Source: Sapria himalayana
Taxonomy: Eukaryota; Streptophyta; Magnoliopsida; Malpighiales; Rafflesiaceae
Reading direction: 5' to 3'
NCBI GenBank assembly: GCA_029783825.1
Contig: JAREIK010003411.1
Coordinates: 968,365 to 1,032,364 of the forward strand
DNA length: 64,000 bases
Of this stretch, positions 22,189-34,740 are shown one piece after another. Made by a program: the position numbers and the translations under genes. Numbering within the stretch: position 1 is the first letter of the stretch; the number at the start of each line of letters is the position of its first letter. The notes beneath the pieces are model-generated. The model made no database searches, was not told the origin of the DNA, and saw only the letters and a list, made by a program, of their open reading frames with translations.

Positions 22189-23160
22189 TTAGTAAGCACT
22201 ACGGAGGGGTTGCTGATAAGTAGCGTCATCCAAATAGTCAAATTCTTCATTGGTAAAATCAAATGTAAAATCAGGAAGGTTACCCCCCATTTCATCGCTA
22301 TTGAACCAAGAAATATTAAGATCTTCATCACGGAAATAGTCATCAACTAACGCAGGCCTTGTTGCATCACAACCTCGATTAACTGGAGGTGACTCAAACT
22401 GTTTTTCGAAAGGCATTTCAAGATCTGCAATAGCAGCCAGATTGAAATAGTCTTCGATCAGATCGTATGAATCATCATTGGTATATTGCATGGCAGGAAC
22501 AGGAGCTTGAAATTCAAGAACAGAAGATGGTGAATTATGAGGTTGCAAACTCTCGGAAACATCATAACAATTCGGACGTTTGTCTTGGAGCTCAGAAGTG
22601 GCAGTGGTATTCATCTCAGTTAAAACACGCAGGCAGCTTTCTATTGGAACTGTTTTGTTTAATGCATCAAACTCACGTTTCTTAGCAGCCCTTGCCGTGG
22701 CTGCATCTTCAAGTGTATCAAATGAACCCAACCAAACTCTAAGTTTCGTAATTGGGTTTCTAATTTCGGCTGTCCACCTTCCCCATTTTCTCTGCCTAAC
22801 ACCTACAGGAATAACAAGCCCTGAGCTAGTCGTTCTTGTTGGTGTAGAGTTTTTTTTCAATCTTCTTGCCCTTCGTCTCCTAGATAATTTGCAGCTATGG
22901 TCATTCTCTTGCTCAGTACAACCAGAAACAGAGAATTGAGTTCGCATAGACAGATTACTAGCGATATTAATTTCCCGCGTTATCTTTTTAGCTTCACCCA
23001 ATTTTAGAACAGTCAGCAACGATTCATCGTCGCTAGAATCAGATTCGGTCGCAAAAGGATCACGAAAAATAACTCTGACTTTTCGCAGGCTACGCTTCTC
23101 GGCCATCGCACAACCTAGTTTACCATGGGAATTCAAAGTTAGCTTGCTGCGAACAGGCAT
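22189..23160 (-). CDS. CRF-type AP2/ERF transcription factor (ERF group VI/VI-L)
   Basis: A 323-residue nuclear DNA-binding protein. The start is the ATG at 23160 ([10 protein letters not shown]); the frame is open to 23184, but that codon is TTG. Residues about 27-46 ([20 protein letters not shown]) form the CRF motif that defines cytokinin response factors. A basic stretch [11 protein letters not shown] (about 93-103) is a likely nuclear signal. An AP2 domain at about 118-168 has [17 protein letters not shown] and [15 protein letters not shown], ending KKREFDAL. The C-terminus is acidic ([16 protein letters not shown]), as in activators. The family binds GCC-box-like DNA and acts in cytokinin, auxin or stress responses; the exact role here is unknown. 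The KKxEFDAL ending points to the CRF-like VI-L branch, where an Ala-Tyr is usual before it; here it reads Ala-Arg. The coding part has no intron and no lesions. It is the only intact-looking gene in the window. Confidence 0.88.
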   Translation of the reverse strand: MPVRSKLTLNSHGKLGCAMAEKRSLRKVRVIFRDPFATESDSSDDESLLTVLKLGEAKKITREINIASNLSMRTQFSVSGCTEQENDHSCKLSRRRRARRLKKNSTPTRTTSSGLVIPVGVRQRKWGRWTAEIRNPITKLRVWLGSFDTLEDAATARAAKKREFDALNKTVPIESCLRVLTEMNTTATSELQDKRPNCYDVSESLQPHNSPSSVLEFQAPVPAMQYTNDDSYDLIEDYFNLAAIADLEMPFEKQFESPPVNRGCDATRPALVDDYFRDEDLNISWFNSDEMGGNLPDFTFDFTNEEFDYLDDATYQQPLRSAY

Positions 23161-23311
23161 TGTCCAACTAACGAAACCCCTCAATAATAATAACCACGAG
23201 ATTCAACCCAGAAATAAAATTGATCCCAAGGCATGAAAATCCAAGCGTATCAGCCTATCGATTAAGAGCCTTATGTAAAAATCCAAAAAACAGACAATAC
23301 GAACGGAAGTC

Positions 23312-23413
23312 CTGCAAAAGCACATCGAAAAAAAACCCAAACTAAAAGTTATATTCGTAGAAAACAATGGCTTTGAGAGGAAGAGGGTAAACAATGCAGT
23401 AAAAAACCTTTAC
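23312..23413 (-). other. Probable 5' UTR intron of the CRF/ERF gene
   Basis: On the minus strand a GTAAAGG donor (GT at 23413-23412) and a GTGCTTTTGCAG acceptor followed by GACTTCC (AG at 23313-23312) bound 102 T-rich bases with a CTACGAATATAAC branch-like segment. It lies about 150 bp upstream of the ATG at 23160. The splice-site quality supports a leader intron. RNA evidence is lacking. Confidence 0.55.
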
Positions 23414-23694
23414 TTTCTGATTCTCAAAGGCATCGAAACACAAAAAATCTCTAGGTATTCACTATGTTGAAGCAGGGGAAGGAGAACACCAGAACGATCA
23501 GTAAACCTTGACAATCCAAGTGAGAGATGATAGAGCTGCAATTGAGCCCCAACTTGACCCAAATCAAACGAAGCCGACATAAATCCACGCCTCACAATAC
23601 CGAAACCCCAACTTGTGTTCGTCTTCGACCTTTCCACAGCACAAAATGAAACCCTACAGGTTTTCGGCTATGGAAAATGAATAGTTAAGCGAGA

Positions 23695-23702
23695 ATAAAT
23701 AA
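23695..23702 (-). promoter_or_regulatory. Weak TATA-like candidate upstream of the CRF/ERF gene
   Basis: TTATTTAT on the minus strand, about 280 bp before the putative leader intron. A second A/T candidate (AAATATATTATTC, about 23842-23854) lies further upstream inside the MITE arm, so the transcription start is unresolved. Confidence 0.25.
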
Positions 23703-23742
23703 GAAAAGCACGAATCTCAATAAAATCCTCAATCCTGCTGCC

Positions 23743-23802
23743 TGCCTGCCTTGTGACTGCCTGCCTTGTGACTGCCTGCCTTGTGACTGCCTGCCTTGTG
23801 AC
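23743..23802. repeat. Four tandem 15-bp units in the CRF/ERF promoter or leader
   Basis: TGCCTGCCTTGTGAC is repeated four times perfectly (23743, 23758, 23773, 23788). On the gene's strand it reads GTCACAAGGCAGGCA. It lies 583-642 bp upstream of the ATG, so it could affect expression or be neutral. Confidence 0.92.
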
Positions 23803-23826
23803 CGCACCTGGCATTGTAACTTAAAT

Positions 23827-24160
23827 AGTTTTGTAATGAATAATATATTTAAAATAAAAAATCTAAAATTAAGTATGGTTTCAAAAATATGTTTAAGCCA
23901 TTGATTTTGGAAACAGCATGGTAATGCCCATCATTACGAATGATGAATGACGGGCTGAGATAATGATAATAATGTTTTAAATAATCAACATTCACAACAC
24001 CGACTTCTAATCTTAAAAAATCAACAGCGTGTCAATGACTACTGTTTATAATGATTGTCATTGCCATGATATTTCTAGACGCACAAGTCTAGGAATATTT
24101 TTAATACCAACCTTAAATTTTAGATTTTTTATTTTAAATGTATTATTTTCATTCAAAACT
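23827..24160. mobile_element. 334-bp MITE with long imperfect terminal inverted repeats
   Basis: The left arm (about 23827-23895) and the reverse complement of the right arm (about 24090-24160) align over roughly 60-70 bp. Both run AGTTTTG, then AATGAA, then AT-rich sequence, then TTTAAAATAAAAAATCTAAA, then AAG...TGGT. No coding capacity. Long TIRs fit a Mutator-like or other TIR MITE. The target duplication is unclear in the AT-rich flanks (TTAAAT against CTAAATT). It sits immediately upstream of the CRF promoter repeat. Confidence 0.68.
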
Positions 24161-24510
24161 CTAAATTCAACATATTTATGAATTAGTTTACAAACAATAA
24201 TATGTATTAAAGATAAATTTGTATTTCGGTAAAAAAAAAATACTTAGTATTTGAAAAAAAAATTACATTAACTTTAAATAATTAAAAAATATATATTAAA
24301 TTTGAAAATAATTAATCAACCAAATTTTATCATTCTAAATTTTTAAAAAGAATAAAATCTCATTTTGTGAATTTGAAGAGTAAATATCAAATTAAAAAAT
24401 AGTTTTTAAAAATTTAATTAATAATTTAAGTAGAAAAATGAGGATTCTAATATATGACTTCCATAAAGTAAAAATATTACTCAATCATCCAACCACAAAT
24501 AATAAATTGA
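24161..24510. other. AT-rich intergenic DNA, no gene seen
   Basis: A/T-rich sequence with A-runs, between the MITE and the TA/CA microsatellite belt. No conserved protein, RNA or clear repeat was recognised. Confidence 0.5.
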
Positions 24511-25732
24511 ATGTTAAACACATACACACGCACACACATAAAAAGAATAGAAACATATATATAATTATATGTGTGTGTGTGTGTGTGTGTAGATATAAAC
24601 ATATATATAAATACATAAAGATATAATAATAAAAGTTTATATGTGTATATATGTATGTGTTTTATATCTACGTGTATTTGTGTGTGTGTGTGTTTGTATG
24701 TGTGTATAATTATACTTATATATAATTATAATTATATATTTATATATTTATATATCTAAATATTCATATATCTATATAATTATATATCTAAATATTCATA
24801 TATCTATATAATTATATATCTAAATATTCATATAACTAAATATTTATATATCTAAATATTTTTTATATCTATATATTTATATATCTATATATTTATATAT
24901 CTATATATTTATATATATATATATATACATTTATAGATCTATGTATTTATATATCTATAAATTTATAGATATATATATTATTTATTTATTTATTTATTTA
25001 TTTACTTATTTATATTTATATATCTATATATTTATATATCCGTATAGTTATATATACATATATTTATATATCTATATATTTATATATGTATTTATTTATA
25101 TATCTATTTATTTATATATCTATTTATGTATATATCTATTTATTTATATATCTATTTATTTATATATCTATTTATTTATATATCTATTTATTTATATATC
25201 TATTTATTTATATCTATTTATTTATATATCTATTTATTTATATATCTATATAGCTATATATCTATATATTCATATAACTATATATTCATATATCTATATA
25301 TTCATATATCCATATATTCATATATCTATATATTTATATAACTATATATTCATATATCTATATATTCATATATCCATATATTCATATATCCATATATTCA
25401 TATATCTATATATTTATAAATCCATATATTCATATATCCATATATTCATATATCCATATATTTATAATTCCATATATTCATATATCCATATATTCATATA
25501 TTCATATATTCATATATCCATATATTCATATATCTATATATTCATATATTCATATATTCATATATCTATATATTCATATATTCATATAACGATATATTTA
25601 AATATCCATATATTCATATATCGATATATTCATATATCCATATATTCATATATCGATATATTTAAATATCAATATATTTATATATTCGTATATTTATATA
25701 TCCATATATTTATATACACATATATTTATATA

Positions 25733-26084
25733 CCCATATATTTATATACCCATATATTTATATACCCATATATTTATATACCCATATATTTATATACCCA
25801 TATATTTATATACCCATATATTTATATACTCATATATTTATATACCCATATATTTATATACCCATACATTTATATACCCATACATTTATATACCCATACA
25901 TTTATATACCCATACATTTATATACCCATACATTTATATACCCATACATTTATATACCCATACATTTATATACCCATACATTTATATACCCATACATTTA
26001 TATACCCATACATTTATATACCCATACATTTATATACCCATACATTTATATACCCATACATTTATATACCCATACATTTATATA
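25733..26084. repeat. 22 copies of a 16-bp unit in two blocks of variants
   Basis: Eight units of CCCATATATTTATATA (25733-25860; one has CTC) are followed by fourteen units of CCCATACATTTATATA (25861-26084). The single T-to-C change marks a clean switch between blocks. Confidence 0.93.
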
Positions 26085-26552
26085 TCCATACATTTATATA
26101 TCCATACATTTATATATCTATATATTTATATATCTATATATTTGTATATCTATATATTTGTATATTTATATATTTATATATTTATATATTTATATTTTTA
26201 TATATTTATATATTTATATTTTTATATTTTTATATTTTTATATTTTTATATTTTTATATTTTTATTTTTTTATTTTTTTATATTTTTATATTTTTATATT
26301 TTTATATTTTTCTATATTTATAAATTTATAAATTTATATATTTATATATTTATATATTTATATATTTATAAGTTAATTAGTTTATATATTTATTAGTTTA
26401 TAAGTTTATATATTTATATGTTTATATATTTCTATGTTTATATGTTTATATATCTATATATTTAAATATTTATATGTTTATGTCTTTATATATTTAAATA
26501 TTTATATATTTATATATCTAATATATATATAGTAATATATATATTTATCTAA

Positions 26553-26638
26553 ATATCTATATATCACTATATATATTAGTAGATATATATATAGATATAT
26601 ATATATATATACTAATATATATAGTGATATATAGATAT
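26553..26638. repeat. Perfect 29-bp inverted repeat in the TA array
   Basis: Arms at 26553-26581 and 26610-26638 are perfectly complementary and contain the non-TA landmark ATATCACTATATATATTAG. They are separated by a 28-nt TA-rich loop. Confidence 0.88.
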
Positions 26639-26711
26639 ATATATATATCTGTATATCTATATACATATATCTATATATCTTTAGATCTATATATCTATAT
26701 ACCTATATTCC

Positions 26712-26759
<48 letters not shown>

Positions 26760-26845
26760 CCCTATATATCTATATATATAAATAATATATCCCTATATAT
26801 CTATATACCTATATACCTATATACCTATACCTATATACCTATATA

Positions 26846-26896
<51 letters not shown>

Positions 26897-28889
26897 GTAT
26901 CTATATATCTATATATCTATATCTCTATATATCTATATATCTATATCTCTATATATTTATTATATCTATATATTTATATATCTATATATTTATATACCTA
27001 TATGTTTATATATCAATATATTTATATATCTATAAGTTTATATCTATATATTTATATAACTATATGTTTATTTATCTATATATTTTTATATCTATATATT
27101 TATGTATCTATATATTTATACTTCTATATGTTTATATATTTATACATTTATATATCTATATGTTTATATATCTATACGTTTATATATCTATATGTTTATA
27201 TATATATATATATATATAATTATCACAACAAGAAAAAGAGCAAATAGAAATAAAATTTAAAAACACCTAATTATAATTCTAAAATTTGGAAAGTAATTGA
27301 AATGGATTATAAATGGGATAAACAAATCAAGAATAAATTAGAAACGAAAAAAAAATTTATCGCTAAATAAGCAATGGAAATTTATGAGTTTTTAAAATTC
27401 ATCTTTTATTTGTGATGTGAAATTGGGTGCAGAAATGTTTGCATGACATTTAGCAACAAAACCTTATGTATAAATATATTTTTAGAAATGTGAATCAATT
27501 TATACGTTTAGTGACAAAATTTATTTCCATCACTAAATTAGAAATGGGCTGCATATCTGCCGTTATATCATTAAAAAGAATATAGCGGTGATAATTTATT
27601 TCATCGCTATAATAAAAACAAAAAATTTTCATTGATAAATTACAATAATATAATATTTCTAAACTTCAAATATACTCAAGGTTTCAAGGAATTTTCATTG
27701 TGATTCTTATTTCCTCTGAATTGCTTGTGGATTGTTTATCCTCCATATAGTGATCGACGTCCATTTCATCAATAATTGAGGAATGAAATTATGATTTTTA
27801 TTTTATCCTGTATGTATTATATTTGAAAATAGCTATATTTGTACATTTTGATGTTATGGTTATTTTTTTTTATTTTTAACATTCATATTGAGTTCTCTCT
27901 TATTATTTTTTTTTGAATTATTTTAATTCTAATTGATAAATTATATATTTTACATTTTTATCATACTTGGATATATTAAATTTTTGTGTTGGATAATTAA
28001 TGTATGATTTTTTATGCATTTTATTATTGACTTGTAGTTATGATCATTATAATTAATTTGCCTTTTGTTACATTATAAGGATTACATGAAATTTAATAAT
28101 TTTTAAAATAATAACTGATAATAATGGCTCAACCTTAATAAATAATTTTAAATTATTATAAAGAATACTAAAAGTTAATTTCTAATTACTCTAAAAATTA
28201 CGAGGGTATGCAATTGGAAGGATAAAATATAACGAAGAATTGTAAAACTAAAAAAAATTATTATCTCATTTAAAACTACATATAATTGCTTGATTTACAT
28301 TTTATAAAAGGTGCAATAAAATAAATAACACATACCTTTATTAAATATTAAAAAAATCATATCACATGTCAAATATAGTACATGACTATGTATATTATAT
28401 GCTTCATATATATTAGTATATTTTCGCATTAATTTGTTAATGTTCTCCCTTGATAAGAGATTTTTTTTTAGTTTTTTCATTGACAAATTTTAATGCATTG
28501 ACATTGAGAATATATTTATTATTTATATTATATATAATATGTTTGCCTAATAATTTGGTACTCATTATTAAGTTAGAAATAAATAATTATGACATTGAAA
28601 ATTTTACTTTTTTTCATTTTTAAAGCAATTTCATCCAATATATATAAATATCAAATATTTAGTTTTATGTAAATGACACTATTCTAAGTTATGTCTCTTG
28701 ATAAATATATAAGATATTAGAACAACTTGCCTTTTCTAATTTTAATCCAAAATTATCTAATAATAATTATACTAAAATTTATTTATTAGATTTATATAAT
28801 ATCGTAAAAATATTATATCTTTATTACAAATATATGTCTATCTATATTTTTATAATTTAAAAAATATTAATGTTATTTATTACAGGAAT

Positions 28890-31800
28890 GAAAAATATTA
28901 TATGACCTGATTGTCAATGGATGAATGAATGACAAAAAGATGGGATTTTGTCTAATAAGTTTATAGAGGAGATTAAAGAGTTTATTGGCTTTGCTAAAAA
29001 ATAATTTGAATTTATGGATTAAATAAAAATAAGATGCACATGCAATGCCTGTAAATGTTAAGATCATAATTTCCAAGATTCAGACAGTACAATATCATCT
29101 TGCAAAAAATAGATTTGTTAGAGATTTTTATGTTTAGTATAAACATGGAGAATTAGTTGTGCAACAAATAACTAAGTATTATGTACATAGAAATATTAAT
29201 TCAAATGTTGTAATTGAAGTTGTTAATCCCAAAGTTATATGTAAATAAAATTTGAAGAATGTTATTGGTCCTTCATTAAATCTAGATGTCACTAACGATA
29301 TCTCAATATCATCGGCATAATAATTTTATGAAAAGCTAAAGGTTTCAGAAGAAGATATTTGGCCAGGAAATCCATCTTGCCACTCAAAGTAATCTAGGGT
29401 GGTCATACTCATGAATTTAAAGGTAAAAATCATTTTTCAAAAATCTATTATGGTGAAATATGCTAATTATTATTTGAAATATTACCAAAGAATAATATCA
29501 TGACATAAAGTTTCTACAACACAAAGAAGTTAATGAGAGGTTTGAGTTTGCTAGTAGAAAAATAAATTGCTATATTAATGACTGCATGATATATTGGGGC
29601 ATAGATAATAAAGAAATTACATGTAGTTTTTATAACTTTCCTCGATACAAAGAAATACAATATTTAAAAAATATAAAACAAATATTCCTCATAAGAAGAT
29701 CTATTATTTCTCATTGACACCTCATTGCAATGATTATTTACATCTAAAGTCACTGTCAATGACATTAGTTGACACAAAGATCATATTATTGAAGATGACA
29801 TTATGCTGTGTTGCTCAAATTTTCTTTCTCGTAAATATTTTGATGATTGTCATCTATCTTTTGTAGATGAAAGTCAAAATATTAGATTATGACTATGCAT
29901 AGATAAATTTCAGCCATTTGGAAAAATAGGGCAATGATTTTCTTCATGACATTGTAATTATTACACCATATAATTAACCACCTTGGATTTGTCTTAAATA
30001 TGAGTACAAATTTTTGTGCGTTATCATGTCGTGTCCATGATCCAAAAGACAAATTAGATGTTTTCCTGCAATCCCTTATAGTAGAGCTCAAATTTTTGTG
30101 GAAAGTTAGTGTTGAAACATATGACATATCTAGAAAGCATAACTTCAAAATGTGAGCAGTATTTATGTGGAGTATAAGTGACTTTCCTACATATTCAATA
30201 TTACCAGGATGGAGTATTATAAAGAAATTAGCTTGTCATTATTGCATGGATGACTCATATGCATTTTATCTAAATAAAAGAGGAAAGACTTATTAATTTG
30301 ATAACCACCATAAATTTTTACATGTGGAATATCCATTTTGGATAAATATTGATGTATTTAGGAATAACCAAAAAGTAGTTAAAAATGCACCACCTTTGAG
30401 GTTAGGTGACAAAATATTAGAAGTAATTGAAAGATGAGAGTTTAAAATTATTATAGATATTGATACAGATTTAAAAACTAATCTTATTAGACACAACTTA
30501 GATTTGAAGCAAATTGAGAATAATTTTTTGATAATATTTTTAATACGTGTTTGTAATGAAAAACAAAAAATAATGCCAAATTCTGAGATGATTTAAAAGA
30601 GTTATGTTCACATCCAGAATTACATAGGGAAGAATTAATGAATAAAATTCCTAAGACTTGTTATAGTCTTGAAAATGATGCAAATTATGTTTTGTACAAA
30701 TGGGTTGATGGAGCTCAGATTATCTGACGGATATGCATCTAACATGAGAATATGTATTGATATGAAGAAGCATAAGTTATTTGGGATGAAAAGTCATGAC
30801 TACCATATATTAATGTTGAGGCTAATACCCATAGCATCCTGTGAATTAATTTCACAAAATGTTTGGGAAGCATTGACTAAAATAAGTATTCTTTTAAGAA
30901 TCTCACTTCTAATATCATAAGAAATGAAGAAATAGAGCAATTACAAAATGACATCCCCATTATTTTATGTAGAATTGATCATATTTTTCCTCTTAACTTC
31001 TTTGACTCCATTTTACATCTTCCAATCCACTTGCCTTATGAATCCATGATAACAGGTCATGTGGAATATAGATGAATGTATTCATTTGAGAGGTTATATA
31101 TTTCTCATTTATTAATCTAAAAATTTTAATGTATCTGATTAATAACTTTTTTATAATATATTTCTTTTTCATATATCTTAGAAAATTGAAAAACAATGTT
31201 GGAAACAAAACCAAACTCAAATGATTATTATGCAATGCTTACTTGGTTGAAGAGACTTCGTATTATCTATGCACAAATTTTAGTCATAATTATATAATTA
31301 TATAATTGGTTATATATTGTCGACAAATAATGTATATGGTATGAAGGATGGATCAAAAAAAATGACATGTTTTCTATTTTTAGACATACAAGTCGATCAT
31401 ATGGTAAAGCAATATCAAAATATTTTTTTGATGACTTGGAGTATCACGCACACGCATACATAAATTTTTGAGATGTAAAGAAGTTACACCTTATATTAAA
31501 TAAGATTTATAATAATTTTATATTCTCATTTATTTATCATTGTATGCATTATAGCATTTTAATAATTCAAAATATCTTCAATGTTGTTTTTGAAGAATAT
31601 ATGCTAAGGAATTAAGGTAAAAAGAACCTCATATTGATGACATTTCAATTGATACAAAGCTTAAAAATGATTTCATGAATTACTTTGAAATATTTGTTAG
31701 TATATAACTTATCATTATTGGTTCTAAACATTTACATGCAATATTATATATGTATGAAATGTTCCTTTATTATTTTGTAGGTATCATTTTTTTCATCAAA

Positions 31801-32504
31801 TATTTGTAATAGACAAATGAATGCTCTTGCAAAGGAACCATTACGAAGTTTATAGATGTATCACATATATTATGTAAATGGATATAATTTCATACTTTGA
31901 AATATAGTTTAAATAAAGATGAATAGTAGTGTTTGCATCAAGAGGTCTTTCTATCTACTACTGATTTTCACGATTGACTAATTGAAATTATATACGTTGA
32001 GTATCCTACATTACCAATTAAGAGGACAATTTTAATAAAGTGTGAATTATTAGATCCTAGTTCAAATATAGGTACTAGAATTCATCATCAATACAACCTT
32101 CTTGATGTGTACCATAAAAAATATTATCATAAGTACGAGCTATTTATTATTATGGTACAAGCAGAATAAGTATGTTACACCACTTATCTAACCATAAGAA
32201 GAAATATGTATTATTAGTGGGCAATATATAAAATAAAACCTAGATCATTTATTGAAGTTGTAGAAAATGATGTTATTGTCACTCCATCATGTGTATTAAT
32301 ATTTTAAGAGAATAATATGGAACTTCATTTAATGATTTGTGGGGTAGATGATGAGCTTCAGATATTACCTAGTGAAGGTTGAAATTATTTGAACATGGAT
32401 GATGAAAATGTTGAAGAATATAAAGAGGAAGAATTAATTTCAAAATTAGATGACGATGAATATGTAGATAAAGATGATTTGATAGAAAATCTTGATGATG
32501 ACTA
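28890..32504 (+). pseudogene. TNP2-like CACTA transposase relic
   Basis: Pieces in three frames follow the TNP2 order. Transposase-associated domain (about 28890-29060): FIEEIKEFIGFAKK and KIRCTCNACKC. Core: LCIDKFQPFGK (about 29885), FDNHHKFLHVEYPFWIN (30299), DGYASNMRICIDMKKHKLFG and MKSHDYHILMLRLIPIAS (30669-30900), NVWEALTKISIL. DUF4218-like: NFFDSILHLPIHLPYES (about 30990-31050). DUF4216-like C-terminus: LIKCELLDPSSNIGTRIHHQ (about 32030) and KKYYHKYELFIIMVQAE. An acidic tail ends at the stop at 32502-32504. An intact protein would bind the subterminal repeats and cut the ends. Here many stops and frameshifts make it non-functional. Confidence 0.88.
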
Positions 32505-33379
32505 GAAATTCATTTAGTGTCTTTTTATTTTGTCATTCACATTTTGTAATCATTATAATGTGGATGAAAAATTAAAATATTTCAATTTATTTTTTTAATG
32601 TTAATGTGTTTATCATTATATTTTGTTATTATGACTTTTTCATAATATGTTTTTATTTCTTTTGTATATTTTGATGTTTATGAAACTTGATTTTGGTATG
32701 AGAGCTAATCATTCAAGTGGTTGAGAATCTCAATATGGGAGGAGTGGTAGAAGTCAAAAATAATTCATGGTGGAAGAAATCTATGAGTATTCAGTGATGA
32801 CGACACTACAAATAACTCTCTACATTCTCATACACATATAGAGAAAATTTTAGCATCACCTTCATCATGACACATATACAAATTTATTGCTATAGATATA
32901 TAATCTTCATCTCATTTTACACATAAAGATACTGATACTTACGTCCTACCTATATTAGGAGGCCTATGCATTAATACTTTAGTAGCGGCACTGGTAGAAT
33001 ATTCACAACCCATAATTTTCATGCCAAATTATGAAAAAATCTTCATTCGATCCACATTTGACAAAAATAGTATGTAGCTTTCTAAAATTTACTTCATGCA
33101 TTCATTATCATTTTTCAATTTTTTTGTTTTAATTAAATATAAAATATTATGTTAATGAAATTATAAGTATATTAAAATATTTAAAATTTGGTATTTTCAA
33201 ATAATAACAATGTATGATTTATTAAAATTTGGATAATAAATATAAATGAAATAAATGTTAACTTAGTAGTAGCAAAATTTTGTATTTTAATTATATGTAT
33301 ATGTACATTTTGATGTTAAATTACTTATAGATTTATTTATTCTACTTCTCGTATAATCAAAAAGATATTAAAAAAAACT

Positions 33380-34740
33380 AGTTATGGAGGGTATAAAGTG
33401 GAACAAAGTGCCCAAAAGTATGAAATATTTTTATTGGGAAGAATTTGAGGTATATTAAAAATAAATGCATTACAATGTATAATTATTTAATTTGGTTTTT
33501 TTAGAAAAATTATAAATGGAATAATGCTTTGGTGATCTCGGTGAAGGATACATGGAAGCATGTGGCAAGTGTGAGATACAATGACAAGCTTGACAAATAG
33601 AGAAAAAAGTATGGAAAAGATGTAAAGCCTAATAATAATAGTATTCCCCTTAGTAAATAGATAAAGTGGTGGGAAAACTGAAATATTGAGGAGTTCATCT
33701 TGTCCTAGATGGCCTCACATAATCATCGATTAGAAAAAATAGGTGAATGATTAGGACCTTCAAAACATATTAGAGGTTCAAAGGTAACCTACCAACATTC
33801 AGTAAATTTGGTATAATTATATTTTATTTTTTATTATTATTTAAATATTTTGAATCCGATGGATAATATCTATATGATAATGAATGATGTACCTTAATAG
33901 TAACTAATATTTATTTTCAGAAGGCTGAGTTGGATAGTTTACCAACATAATTGAGGTATTCAAGAGACTACACAAAAATAATGATGGATCATTTGTGGAT
34001 AAGTGCTCAAATGATATAAATGCGAATTTCTTATTGTATACTTGTAGGTTCATTTGAAAATTACAAATAAACAAAAAAAAATTTCAAGAAAGAATTATTA
34101 TTTGGCATTAACTATAAATAAAATACAAACTCAAGTATATTTTTTCCTATAATTGATGATTTAATATTTATGGACTCATTAAATATAAAATGACTAACTT
34201 CATTTTTATATTATTTTAGTAGCGAGGGAATAGTTTCTTGTGTTAGTATAAAAATTATTTTAATAAATTAATTGATGATTTATACTGTATTTTAACAATT
34301 ATAGGAAGCTTATGAAAAATATAGTTGCAATTGTTTCACAAATGACAGATCTTTCTACATAGGTGCAAAAGATTGATATTGCACATATTTATCTTCTAGC
34401 TATCAGAGTGGAACTAAAAAAATGGTGAGAGTATGATCTTGGTATTCATGCATCTATATTTTATCCAGGTTTTATTTGGAGTTCTTCGTCATCATCTTCC
34501 GATTACAATAACATGTTTGATGAGAGGTTGTATGAGAATATATATGAAATTTAGGATACATTGCAAAGGAAAAATGAGGAGATGCAACAAAAGAATGAAG
34601 AGATATAAAAAAATGAAGAAATGAAAAAGAAAATTGAAAAAAATAAAAAAAGAGGACTAAAACTTTGAAAAGAGAAGATAAAATACAACAAAAGATTTTG
34701 AAGATGAAGAAAATAATGTACAAGTCAGAACAAACATTAT
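33380..34740 (+). pseudogene. TNP1-like / Transposase_24 relic of CACTA element 1
   Basis: The second CACTA reading frame, in broken pieces. An N-terminal block with WKHVASVRYNDKLDK and KKYGKDVKPNNN (about 33550-33640) is followed by the diagnostic FKRLHKNNDGSFVDKCSNDI (about 33958-34020), which matches the Transposase_24 signature FxxTHxxxDGxxVDxxA. The C-terminus has ASIFYPGFIWSSSSSSSDYN (about 34450) and a charged coiled coil beginning DTLQRKNEEMQQKNEEI (34555). Frameshifts and stops, including one in the coiled coil, inactivate it. Element 2 holds a parallel copy. Confidence 0.8.

Larger units (their letters stand above)
24511..27220. repeat. 2.7-kb TA-rich array (ATATATCTATATATTTAT and variants)
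   Basis: Mixed TA, TATC, TTTA, CA and TG words. TATATATTTATATATC-like 16-mers dominate 24840-26100, followed by TTTTATA units (26210-26320) and TA/TG blocks. Open frames give Tyr/Ile repeats and are artefacts. This array is the target of CACTA element 1, which begins at 27224. Confidence 0.95.

Noticed and set aside
23161..23184. N-terminal extension of the CRF protein by eight residues
   Set aside because: The upstream codon is TTG; the first ATG is at 23160 and fits the family.
23410..23637. Separate small gene upstream of CRF
   Set aside because: The upstream codon is GTG, there is no domain, and it ends at the candidate leader-intron donor; it is best read as 5' UTR.
24941..27247. Tyr/Ile-rich frames of up to 460 codons
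   Set aside because: TA-rich array artefacts.
29882..30148. Minus-strand frame of 88 codons in CACTA element 1
   Set aside because: Shadow of the plus-strand TNP2 core (LCIDKFQPFGK region).
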